From an uncultured Flavonifractor sp. (GTDB lineage Bacteria; Bacillota; Clostridia; Oscillospirales; Oscillospiraceae): a stretch of DNA of 64,000 nucleotides. The notes beneath the pieces were generated by a model. That model made no database searches. It saw nothing but the letters and a program-made list of their open reading frames with translations, and had not been told where the DNA came from. The position numbers and the translations under genes are program-made. Each line of letters opens with the position of its first letter. Positions within the stretch are counted from its first letter, which is position 1. Shown here piece by piece: positions 26,316 through 34,448 of this stretch. The DNA lies in the NCBI GenBank assembly GCA_944385575.1, contig CALWXT010000001.1, positions 22,484 to 86,483 of the forward strand, in the 5' to 3' direction.

Positions 26316-27542
26316 ATGAAGCCGTTTGAGAAAAGAGTTTGGTTGGCCACTCCTACCATGCATGGAGAGGAACTGACCTATATCACTAAGGCCTATGAAA
26401 CCAACTGGATGTCCACTGTGGGAGAGAACATCAACGAGGTGGAGCGTATCACCTGTGAAAAGGTGGGGTGTAAATATGCGGTTGCCTTGTCCGCAGGTAC
26501 CGCTGCCCTTCACTTGTGCGTGAAGTTGGCGGGGGTAAAGCCAGGGGACAAGGTGTTTTGCTCTGATATGACCTTTAGTGCCACCGTGAACCCGGTGGTG
26601 TATGAGGGAGGTATCCCGGTATTTATTGATACGGAGCGGGAGACCTGGAACATGGACCCGGTGGCTCTGGAAAAGGCGTTTGAACTGTACCCAGAGGTGA
26701 AGGTGGTCATGATGGCCCATCTGTACGGGACCCCGGGCAAGATAGATGAGATCCGCTCTGTCTGTGAGAAGCACCGGGCTGTTCTCATCGAGGATGCCGC
26801 CGAGTCCCTGGGAGCCACCTACAAAGGGGCGCAAACCGGAACCTTCGGTACCTGTCGCGCTATTTCCTTTAATGGCAATAAGATCATCACCGGTTCTTCC
26901 GGCGGTATGCTCCTGACTGACGATCTGGAGGCAGCCAATAAAGCCCGGAAGTGGTCCACCCAGAGTCGGGAGAATGCCCCTTGGTATCAGCATGAGGAGT
27001 TGGGCTATAACTATCGCATGAGCAATGTGATTGCCGGTGTAGTTCGGGGACAGTATCCTTATCTGGAAGAGCATATTGCCAAGAAAAAAGCCATCTATAT
27101 GCGTTACAAAGAGGGCTTCAAGGATCTGCCTGTGACTATGAATCCCTATGACGAAGTTAACAGCGAACCCAATTTCTGGCTCTCCTGCCTGCTCATCGAC
27201 CGGGAAGCCATGTGCCCCCAGATCCGCGGAGAGCAAAAGGCACTCTTTATCTCTCAGCCCGGAAAAAGTTGCCCCACTGAGATTCTGGAAACACTGGCGG
27301 CTTACAATGCTGAGGGCCGGCCTATCTGGAAGCCCATGCATATGCAGCCGATCTACCGGATGCACGGCTTTGTCACCCGAGAGGGAAACGGCCGGGCCAA
27401 CACTAACGCTTATATCGCCGGCGAGGGCATGGACGTGGGCGTGGATATCTTCGAGCGCGGCTTGTGCCTGCCCAGTGATATTAAGATGACCGCGGCGGAG
27501 CAGGACATTGTAATCGACATTGTTCACAGGTGTTTTGAGTAA
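26316..27542 (+). CDS. DegT/DnrJ/EryC1/StrS-family PLP aminotransferase
   Basis: A 408-residue nucleotide-sugar aminotransferase. It opens with LATPTMHGEELTYITKAYETN, the usual 'plus-plus-Gly' N-terminus. It has ALSAGTAALHLCVKLAGV (PLP phosphate pocket), IEDAAESLGATYKG (PLP ring Asp) and the internal aldimine lysine in FNGNKIITGSSGGML. Relatives transfer an amino group from glutamate to a UDP- or GDP-4-keto-6-deoxysugar. A matching 4,6-dehydratase is encoded at 54867-56831, so a UDP-4-amino-4,6-dideoxysugar (as in bacillosamine synthesis) is a reasonable product. ATG 26316 is the chosen start. It is the first gene of the polymer locus. Confidence 0.92.
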   Translation: MKPFEKRVWLATPTMHGEELTYITKAYETNWMSTVGENINEVERITCEKVGCKYAVALSAGTAALHLCVKLAGVKPGDKVFCSDMTFSATVNPVVYEGGIPVFIDTERETWNMDPVALEKAFELYPEVKVVMMAHLYGTPGKIDEIRSVCEKHRAVLIEDAAESLGATYKGAQTGTFGTCRAISFNGNKIITGSSGGMLLTDDLEAANKARKWSTQSRENAPWYQHEELGYNYRMSNVIAGVVRGQYPYLEEHIAKKKAIYMRYKEGFKDLPVTMNPYDEVNSEPNFWLSCLLIDREAMCPQIRGEQKALFISQPGKSCPTEILETLAAYNAEGRPIWKPMHMQPIYRMHGFVTREGNGRANTNAYIAGEGMDVGVDIFERGLCLPSDIKMTAAEQDIVIDIVHRCFE

Positions 27543-27760
27543 CTCTATTCCGTACTGGCTGACACGGAGCAGTGTTATGCCTGCTGATGACCTGATAGAG
27601 ACTTCATAAGCAAGGGTAGCGCTGCCCAAGCGCGGCACAAGCTCGGGCCTCTGAGAGTTTGTTTTAGCGATACGAAATCTGAGTGTTTCAGCAAACTAGG
27701 AGAAACTCACTCAATATCTGTTTGCTATATGCACCCTTTGATTATTCGGAGGACATACCG

Positions 27761-28975
27761 ATGGTTTTTACAAAATCGAGTAAGCTTGATAATGTTTTAT
27801 ATGATGTTCGTGGACCGGTAGTTGATGAAGCCGCGCGAATGGAAGAACACGGTTTGCATATTTTGAAATTAAACATTGGCAATCCTGCTCCATTCGGGTT
27901 CCGGGCGCCTGATGAAGTCGTAACAGATATGCGATCGGCCATAGCAGATTCAGAAGGGTATTCTGATTCCAGAGGTTTGGTGGCAGCAAGAAAAGCAATT
28001 ATGCAATATGCGCAGCTCAAGTCTATCCCTAATGTGAATATGAAAGATATCTACACGGGAAATGGGGCAAGTGAGCTTATCCAGCTTTCACTTCATGCAT
28101 TGCTGAATAACGGCGACGAGGTTTTAGTTCCCGCACCAGACTATCCTCTCTGGACCGCATGTGTTAACCTTGCAGGGGGAAAGGCTGTTCATTATATCTG
28201 CGATGAAAAAGCCGACTGGTATCCAGATATTGCGGATATGGAATCGAAAATCACAGACAAGACAAAGGCGATTGTTGTGATTAATCCAAACAATCCAACA
28301 GGAGCCTTGTATCCGAAAGAAGTACTGGAACGGATAGTAGATGTTGCCCGTCGTCATGGCCTCATGATTATGGCTGATGAAATTTATGATCGACTGGTTA
28401 TGGACGGAGAAAAGCATATTTCGATTGCTTCTCTTGCTCCGGACCTGTTTTGCGTTACTTTTAATGGGCTTTCTAAATCACATATGGTGTGTGGTTTCCG
28501 GGTCGGCTGGATGATCTTCAGCGGAAACAAAAAACTGGGTAGAGATTACATCAGCGGTGTTAATATGCTCTCTAATATGCGCCTTTGCTCCAATGTACCA
28601 GGCCAATCCATTATTCAGACGGCTCTTGGCGGCTACCAGAGTGCCAATGAGTATATTGTTCCCGGCGGAAGAATTTATGAGCAGAGGGAAGCAATCTATA
28701 AACTGCTAAATAACATTCCGGGTATCAGCGCAAAGAAGCCAAAGGCTGCGTTTTATATTTTCCCCAAAATTGATACAGCCAAATTTAATATCACAGATGA
28801 TAATCAGTTTGCTTTGGATTTTTTGAAGGAGAAGCGAGTTCTTGTGGTGCCAGGCCGTGGTTTCAACTGGGAACAGCCGGATCACTTCAGAATTGTATAT
28901 CTGCCGCGTCCCTCTGTATTGAAGGAGGCCATGGACAAACTGAGTGATTTCTTAGAGACTTATCATCAAGGCTGA
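27761..28975 (+). CDS. Class I/II PLP aminotransferase, alanine transaminase-like (AlaA group)
   Basis: A 404-residue enzyme whose length and motifs match AlaA-type glutamate-pyruvate transaminases: LNIGNPAPFGFRAPDEV, YTGNGASELIQLSLHALL, PAPDYPLWTACVNLAGG, NPNNPTGALY and the PLP-lysine segment NGLSKSHMVCGFRVGW. ATG 27761 follows GGAGGACA; the frame extends upstream without an RBS. It would supply L-alanine, which fits a locus containing a D-Ala-D-Ala-type ligase. This gene and the next two are visibly more AT-rich than the flanking genes, suggesting a separate origin. The 218-bp gap before it holds no gene. Confidence 0.88.
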   Translation: MVFTKSSKLDNVLYDVRGPVVDEAARMEEHGLHILKLNIGNPAPFGFRAPDEVVTDMRSAIADSEGYSDSRGLVAARKAIMQYAQLKSIPNVNMKDIYTGNGASELIQLSLHALLNNGDEVLVPAPDYPLWTACVNLAGGKAVHYICDEKADWYPDIADMESKITDKTKAIVVINPNNPTGALYPKEVLERIVDVARRHGLMIMADEIYDRLVMDGEKHISIASLAPDLFCVTFNGLSKSHMVCGFRVGWMIFSGNKKLGRDYISGVNMLSNMRLCSNVPGQSIIQTALGGYQSANEYIVPGGRIYEQREAIYKLLNNIPGISAKKPKAAFYIFPKIDTAKFNITDDNQFALDFLKEKRVLVVPGRGFNWEQPDHFRIVYLPRPSVLKEAMDKLSDFLETYHQG

Positions 28976-29006
28976 TTCATTGTGAAGTGTGATGAGGGAG
29001 TAGTAT

Positions 29007-30308
29007 ATGAGGCAAGATTTAAACGGTAAAACCATTTTATTTTTGGATGGGTCAACCGGAAATATTTGTGTAATTGAAAAAGCTAAAGAATTAGGAGCAC
29101 GGACAGTTGTCGCAAATTTCTTTCCTCTGGAGAGCCAACCTGCTAAGCAGATTGCTGATAAGGCATACCAGGTAAACTTCTGGGATGCCGATATCATGAA
29201 AAAACTGGTTGAAGACGAACATATCGACGGTATCTTCACTACGGCATCTGACTCACATCTCAGAGCTTATTCCCTGATATGTGAAGCAAACAATTTTTTT
29301 GCATACGCCACAAGCGAACAAATTAACGATATCTCGAACAAAATTCGTTTTAAGGAGCTTTGTCCACAGTACGGGCTTAAAGTCATTCCAGAGTACACAA
29401 TTTCTGAAGGTGAAGATATACACGACCTGGATATCCAGTATCCTGTGATGGTTAAATCTCCGGACAATTCCGGTGGCTCTAAAGGTATGACGCTGGTTTA
29501 TGAGGAAAGCGCATTGCCTGCGGCTATTGAATTGGCGAAGGAGTACTCTCCTACCAAAAGTGTCGTGGTAGAGCATTTCATTGATGGCGACGAGTTTGTC
29601 ATCAACTATATGTTTGTGGATGGAGAACCCTTTGTGCTTTATACAAAGGACTATTGCAAGGCAATCCAAAGCGGGCAGGTACTTCGAGATAACGCAATGA
29701 TCAGTCCTTCAAAATTTGAGAAGCTGTTTTATGAGAAAGCAGATCAGAAGCTCCGTGCGATGTTTAAAGATATTGGCATGACAAACGGCATCATTTTTCT
29801 TCAGTGTTTTGTTGAAGATGGCGAGCTTTACTTCTTTGAGGGCGGTTGCCGTGCCGGTGGTGCGGATGAGTATTATCTGTGGGAAGATATCTACGGGATT
29901 GACTTTATCAAATGCCTTTTACGGTTTGCGGCTTATGGAAGCTATAACGAGCCGTCTCTAAAGGAAAAACTGCTGAATACAAAACAGCAAAGGATTGAGA
30001 GCGTGCTGAATATTCTGCTCAATCCTGGCACAATCCAAGAAATTCGCGGGGTGGAAGAAGTCAAAAGAATGCCGGGTGTGCTGACGGCCCATGTTAATGT
30101 CTCGCCTGGAGAGTCAATTAAGGAGGACTTTACATCTGGGCAGATTGGTATGAGAGTCATGGTAACAGCTCAAGACGGATATGACTACATCCGAATTATT
30201 GAGCAGATTTATTCTACACTGCAGTTTAATACCGCGGATGGCGTTAATTTGCTGAAGCCCAGGATTCGTTTTGAACACTGGCTTTTCAATGAGCCCTGGC
30301 AAAACTGA
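29007..30308 (+). CDS. ATP-grasp enzyme (carboxylate-amine/thiol ligase type)
   Basis: A 433-residue cytoplasmic ligase. The N-terminal Rossmann-like preATP-grasp domain opens TILFLDGSTGNICVIEKAKE. The ATP-grasp core has NKIRFKELCPQYGL, YPVMVKSPDNSGGSKGM (nucleotide-binding lysine and glycine loop) and the Mg2+-binding LYFFEGGCRAGGADE. Such enzymes join a carboxylate to an amine through an acyl-phosphate. No close named homologue is recognised. It is one of three ATP-grasp proteins in the locus, which suggests stepwise addition of amino acids or other acids to a sugar precursor. Confidence 0.87.
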   Translation: MRQDLNGKTILFLDGSTGNICVIEKAKELGARTVVANFFPLESQPAKQIADKAYQVNFWDADIMKKLVEDEHIDGIFTTASDSHLRAYSLICEANNFFAYATSEQINDISNKIRFKELCPQYGLKVIPEYTISEGEDIHDLDIQYPVMVKSPDNSGGSKGMTLVYEESALPAAIELAKEYSPTKSVVVEHFIDGDEFVINYMFVDGEPFVLYTKDYCKAIQSGQVLRDNAMISPSKFEKLFYEKADQKLRAMFKDIGMTNGIIFLQCFVEDGELYFFEGGCRAGGADEYYLWEDIYGIDFIKCLLRFAAYGSYNEPSLKEKLLNTKQQRIESVLNILLNPGTIQEIRGVEEVKRMPGVLTAHVNVSPGESIKEDFTSGQIGMRVMVTAQDGYDYIRIIEQIYSTLQFNTADGVNLLKPRIRFEHWLFNEPWQN

Positions 30309-30348
30309 ATATTCCATGGTTCATCCAGGAAAGGCGGACGATATAAAT

Positions 30349-31005
30349 ATGAACGTATTGGTTTTTGCTCCACATAATGATGATGAAACCATTGGCGTCG
30401 GAGGAACTATTGCAAAGTTGGCAAGAGCCGGACATCACATTACAGTTTGTGAAGTGACAAGTGGGGCGCCTACTCCAGTTGCCATTAAGGTTGTTGAAGA
30501 AGCAAAGAAAGCTCACGCGATTCTTGGAGTCTCTGAGAGCCTTTTTTTAGAATTGCCGGTGGTTGACCTCCATCTAATACCTACCAGAGAGAAAAACAAG
30601 CCCTTTATTGAGTTGGTCGAGCGAGTAAATCCGGATATCGCATTTATTCCGCATCATGGTGACCTGCATACTGACCATGCCACAACAGCTGGAAGCGCAA
30701 TGGTTGCGCTTAGACCAATGCATGCGCCGAATCTAAAGGCACTGTACGCATATGAGACGCTTTCAGAGAGTGAATGGAATGTGCCAGATGGTGCGCACGC
30801 CTTTATTCCGAATACTTGGTGCGATATTACAGACACCATGGATATTAAACTGAAAGCTATGGCCTGCTACGAAACGCAGCTCAGGCCGTTTCCTCATCCC
30901 CGCTCCCTGGAGGCGATTGAGGCGCAGGCAAAGGTCCGTGGTTCTACGGTATGCCTGGAGCGGGCGGAGGCGTTCATACAGCTTCGGGGTGTGCTTTCCT
31001 TTTGA
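30349..31005 (+). CDS. PIG-L/LmbE-family deacetylase
   Basis: A 218-residue zinc-dependent N-acetylglucosaminyl deacetylase-like protein. The signature APHNDDETIGVGG supplies the metal His and Asp pair, and the third ligand region is HHGDLHTDHATT. ATG 30349 is chosen because AGGAAAGG lies just upstream. Family members remove the acetyl group from GlcNAc-linked substrates. Here it could unmask an amino group on the polymer's sugar that is then acylated by an ATP-grasp or Mur-type ligase. That coupling is inferred from context. Confidence 0.88.
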   Translation: MNVLVFAPHNDDETIGVGGTIAKLARAGHHITVCEVTSGAPTPVAIKVVEEAKKAHAILGVSESLFLELPVVDLHLIPTREKNKPFIELVERVNPDIAFIPHHGDLHTDHATTAGSAMVALRPMHAPNLKALYAYETLSESEWNVPDGAHAFIPNTWCDITDTMDIKLKAMACYETQLRPFPHPRSLEAIEAQAKVRGSTVCLERAEAFIQLRGVLSF

Positions 31006-31038
31006 TGAGATAGAAAGACAGAGCGGGAGGTTGCAGGT

Positions 31039-32013
31039 GTGAGCAGGCTATCACGAATCAATAAATGGGTCAACATGGAGAGCAAGCGCAGCGGAAAGAG
31101 CAAGGCCAAGGTGCTCTCCGAGTTTGCCCATGACTATATGACCTATGGGGTCAATCCCAAGGAATATTACTGGTTTGGCTTTGATAAAAAGACGCCGGAG
31201 CAGAAAAAGACGTTTTTCACCAAGAAAATGTTCCTGAAGCTCCTGAAACGGAACAACGACCCGGAGTTTGTGCAGATTCTGAACGACAAATATATTTTCT
31301 CTCAGACGTTTGCGGCGTTTACAGGGCGCAGGGTGATTCGCAGCGGCAGGGACATGGAGACGCAGGCGCTGGAGGACCTTTTGAAGGATACGCAGCGGGT
31401 TGTCTATAAGCCGAAGGACGGCAGCGGCGGCGCCGGCGTGCAGGTGTTTGACAAGAAGGACTATCCGGATGTATCCGTCCTGGCGGACGAGCTGCGCTCC
31501 CTGCCTGACGGAGTGGTGGAGCAGTGGATTGGGCAGCACGAGAGCATGAGCGCGGCCTACCCCGACGCGGTCAACTGCATCCGGGTCGCCACCCTTTACC
31601 GGGATGGCGTGTGCCACTGGCTGGGGGCGGTGTTTACCCTGGGCCGCAACCACAGCAAGATTACAAATTCGTTCCAGGGCGCCCTGTTCGGCCTGATTGA
31701 TGTGGAAACCGGCATCGTGACCACGGACCTGTGCAGCTATTCTGACGAGCTGTTCAAGGTGCATCCCGACACGGGGTTTGTGGCCAGGGGCTTCCAGGTC
31801 CCGTACTGGAAAGAAATTCTGGAGCTGACCGCCAAGGCCGCGGCGGTGGTCCCCCAGGTGGGCTATGTGGGCTGGGACGTTGCCATTGCCGAGAACGGGC
31901 CGGTACTGATTGAGGGCAACAGCGTCTCCGCCGGGTACTATGCCTATCAGCACTACATGCTCCGGGAGGACGGAATGGGCTCCCGGGCGGTGTGGGAGCC
32001 GTATACCATTTAA
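31039..32013 (+). CDS. Sugar-transfer-associated ATP-grasp protein
   Basis: A 324-residue protein of the ATPgrasp_ST type found in polysaccharide clusters. It shows the ATP-binding YKPKDGSGGAGVQVF, the charged AVNCIRVATLYRDG segment, the family hallmark HPDTGFVARGFQVPYWKEIL and the metal-binding PVLIEGNSVSAGY. The N-terminal 90 residues are basic and helical. The start GTG 31039 follows GCGGGAGG. From here to about 41.7 kb base composition is clearly more GC-rich than in the preceding three genes. Its carboxylate and amine substrates are unknown. Confidence 0.88.
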   Translation: MSRLSRINKWVNMESKRSGKSKAKVLSEFAHDYMTYGVNPKEYYWFGFDKKTPEQKKTFFTKKMFLKLLKRNNDPEFVQILNDKYIFSQTFAAFTGRRVIRSGRDMETQALEDLLKDTQRVVYKPKDGSGGAGVQVFDKKDYPDVSVLADELRSLPDGVVEQWIGQHESMSAAYPDAVNCIRVATLYRDGVCHWLGAVFTLGRNHSKITNSFQGALFGLIDVETGIVTTDLCSYSDELFKVHPDTGFVARGFQVPYWKEILELTAKAAAVVPQVGYVGWDVAIAENGPVLIEGNSVSAGYYAYQHYMLREDGMGSRAVWEPYTI

Positions 32014-32036
32014 ACTTGGAAAGGTCGAAAACGGAA

Positions 32037-33095
32037 ATGAAGACAATCTGTGTACTGTTCGGCGGCAAATCCAGCGAGTTCTATGTGTCCTGCAAGTCCG
32101 CATACACCATTATCACCCACATTCCCCGCGAAACATATAATGTGATTCCGGTGGGCATTACCCAGCAGGGTGACTGGTATTTGTATGAGGGGGATATTGA
32201 ACTGCTTCCGGAGGCCAAGTGGCTGGAGTCAGAGGAGAAGTGCCCAGCGTCCTTCTTGACCAACTCTCGTTATCCCGGCCTGACGGTGTTCCGGGACACG
32301 GGCATGGAGCAGATTGCCGTCGATGCGGTATTCCCGGTGCTCCACGGGAAAAACGGAGAGGACGGCACTATCCAGGGTCTGCTGGACATGCTGGAAATCC
32401 CCTATGTGGGCTGCGGCCTGCTTTCTTCCGCCATGTCCATGGACAAGTCCTACACAAAGATTGCGGTGGATACCTTGGGTATTCGCCAAGCTCCCTACGT
32501 TCTGCTTACCAGCAGGAATACCCCGGCCGAGCGAGCGGAAAAAGTGACGCAGGCGGAGAAGGAACTGGGCTATCCCATGTTCATTAAGCCCTGCAAGGCA
32601 GGCTCCTCCTGCGGCGTCTCCAAGGCCAAGGACAGGCAGGAGCTGGAGCGCGCGCTGGACGAGGCCCTGCGGTTTGACAGCAAGGTGCTGATTGAAAAGG
32701 CAATTGTAGGCCGTGAGCTGGAGTGCGCTGTGCTGGATGCGGAGCCGCTGATTGCTTCCAGAGTGGGTGAAATTGTGGTTACGGCGGAGTTTTACTCCTA
32801 TGACGCCAAGTATGCCGACGCTACATCCCGGACCGATACAGAACCGGATCTGCCGGAGGAGGTTGTGGAGCGTATCCAGGATGCGGCCTGCCGGATTTTC
32901 CGGGTGCTGGACTGCCGCGGACTTTCCCGGGTAGATTTCTTCCTGGAGCAGGAGACTGGCGAGATTGTATTCAATGAAATCAATACGTTGCCTGGTTTTA
33001 CTAATATTAGCATGTATCCCATGCTGATGAGCAAAGTAGGTTATCCGTTGCCTGAGTTGGTGGAAAAACTGATTGAGACAGCGTTTATGAAGTGA
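32037..33095 (+). CDS. D-alanine-D-alanine ligase-family protein (Ddl/Van type)
   Basis: A 352-residue D-Ala-D-X ligase. It has the FGGKSSEFYVS opening with the substrate Glu14, VFPVLHGKNGEDGTIQG, GCGLLSSAMSMDK, the ATP-binding PMFIKPCKAGSSCGVSKA, the active-site tyrosine region YSYDAKYADA and the C-terminal NEINTLPGFTNISMYP that binds Mg2+ and the second amino acid. Catalytic residues appear intact. The unusual point is location: within a Wzx/Wzy polymer locus, followed by a MurF-like ligase, rather than beside murF/murE or a vanHX set. Whether the second residue is D-Ala, D-Ser or another amine cannot be read with confidence. ATG 32037 is used; the longer frame overlaps the previous gene. 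Confidence 0.9.
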   Translation: MKTICVLFGGKSSEFYVSCKSAYTIITHIPRETYNVIPVGITQQGDWYLYEGDIELLPEAKWLESEEKCPASFLTNSRYPGLTVFRDTGMEQIAVDAVFPVLHGKNGEDGTIQGLLDMLEIPYVGCGLLSSAMSMDKSYTKIAVDTLGIRQAPYVLLTSRNTPAERAEKVTQAEKELGYPMFIKPCKAGSSCGVSKAKDRQELERALDEALRFDSKVLIEKAIVGRELECAVLDAEPLIASRVGEIVVTAEFYSYDAKYADATSRTDTEPDLPEEVVERIQDAACRIFRVLDCRGLSRVDFFLEQETGEIVFNEINTLPGFTNISMYPMLMSKVGYPLPELVEKLIETAFMK

Positions 33096-33137
33096 AAGGC
33101 AACCGTATTGGCAGGTAGCAAGGGAGCAAAGAGGACG

Positions 33138-34445
33138 ATGGAACATCAGGAACTTTCATTGAATAAAATTATTCGTAGTGATACGAATGAATATGCGGAG
33201 ATTGCCTTTGAGCTGTCGCTGGGAGACAAGCGGGAGAACCTCTGGTACCGGGTGAAGCCGGAACATGGTCAGTATCTCTGCGACGACCGTGCGGACAGCT
33301 TTATTGTAACCTTTTTTGCCTTTGCCATGGAGCGGGGGCTGAATCTGAGGAGCGCCTATCCCGTGTCGCAAAAGCTGTGGTACCAGCTGACCACGCAGGT
33401 TATGCCCCAGCTGGCGGTGACAAGCAAGGGCCTGGGGCAGGAAATTGAGATTTTTGCCGAAAAGGTTACGGAGCCCTATCCCGGCAGCCGCGGGGTAGGT
33501 ACCGGAATGTCCTGCGGCGTGGATTCTTTTGCTACACTGTATGAATATACGGAGCTTTGCGATCTGCCGGAATATAGGCTTACTCACCTGACTCACTTTA
33601 ATGTGGGTGCCCACCATGGCCAGACCGGCTCCTTTGACGCCGAGCTGCAAAGAAGGCTGTACCAAAAAGATGTGGCCATGGTGCAGAAATTCTGTGATAC
33701 GTATGGCTATCAGCTGGTGGCGGTTGATTCCAACCTGACCGAGGTGCTCGACCGCTTTTGGGGCTATGTGCCGTTTAGCGCGACCCACACATACAGAAAT
33801 GTGGGAACTGTTCTCCTGCTGCAAAAACTCTTTTCCAAGTACTATTACTCCCCGGCGTACAACCTGGACCACTTTATCTGCAAGCTGGGGGAGGATACCG
33901 CGGCGTATGAGAAATACCTTCTCCCCAACCTGTGCACAGAGACCACCAGCTTTTACAATTCCAACCGCAGCTGGACCCGGGAGGAAAAGCTGAAGCGGAT
34001 TGCGGAATTCCCCCAGAGCTACGATTGGCTGAAGGTATGCGTGAAAAGTGACACAAACTGCTGCAAGTGTGTGAAATGCATGCGGACGATTCTGGGGCTG
34101 GAGGCCATTGGGAAAACGCATCTGTATGCCCGGGCGTTTGACCCCCAGACAGTGGCAGACAGCCGGGAGCGGCTGAAAACGTATATGCTCTGTCAGGTCA
34201 AAAAGGGAGATTTGCTCCATAAGGAGATTTACGAGGAGGCCATTAAGAACGGCATGACCTTTTCCGCCAGGAGCAAGGCCTACGCGGCAATGTACCGCCT
34301 TTCCCTGAAGGTGCTGCCCAGAAAACTCTATGTTAAGATAAAAAAGAGAAGCCTGAACCATACGCTCCAGGTGGATGTCAACGAGCTGTTCACCCAGGCG
34401 TCCGAGCAGCGGCGGAGCGAACTGAGAAAGCAGGCAAGGAAGTAA
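33138..34445 (+). CDS. PP-loop (N-type ATP pyrophosphatase) protein with Cys cluster, unknown role
   Basis: A 435-residue protein. Residues about 120-134 read GVGTGMSCGVDSFATL, a PP-loop of the S-G-G-x-D-S class with one Gly replaced by Cys. A later cluster, DTNCCKCVKCMRTILG (CCxCxxC), resembles a zinc site like those of QueC-type PP-loop enzymes. Such enzymes adenylate a carboxylate or amide and use ammonia, sulfur or an amine. The N-terminal 115 residues and C-terminal basic helices are not recognised. It sits between the Ddl-like and MurF-like genes. I do not assign a reaction; an amidation or amide-forming step on the polymer precursor is a possibility only. ATG 33138 follows AGGGAGCAAAGAGG. 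Confidence 0.72.
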   Translation: MEHQELSLNKIIRSDTNEYAEIAFELSLGDKRENLWYRVKPEHGQYLCDDRADSFIVTFFAFAMERGLNLRSAYPVSQKLWYQLTTQVMPQLAVTSKGLGQEIEIFAEKVTEPYPGSRGVGTGMSCGVDSFATLYEYTELCDLPEYRLTHLTHFNVGAHHGQTGSFDAELQRRLYQKDVAMVQKFCDTYGYQLVAVDSNLTEVLDRFWGYVPFSATHTYRNVGTVLLLQKLFSKYYYSPAYNLDHFICKLGEDTAAYEKYLLPNLCTETTSFYNSNRSWTREEKLKRIAEFPQSYDWLKVCVKSDTNCCKCVKCMRTILGLEAIGKTHLYARAFDPQTVADSRERLKTYMLCQVKKGDLLHKEIYEEAIKNGMTFSARSKAYAAMYRLSLKVLPRKLYVKIKKRSLNHTLQVDVNELFTQASEQRRSELRKQARK

Positions 34446-34448
34446 GTC

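Noticed and set aside
32037-33095. Ddl-like gene as part of a vancomycin-resistance cluster
   Set aside because: No VanH, VanX, VanY or VanRS homologue is adjacent; the neighbours are polymer-synthesis genes. The racemase at 52681 has no membrane domain of the VanT type.
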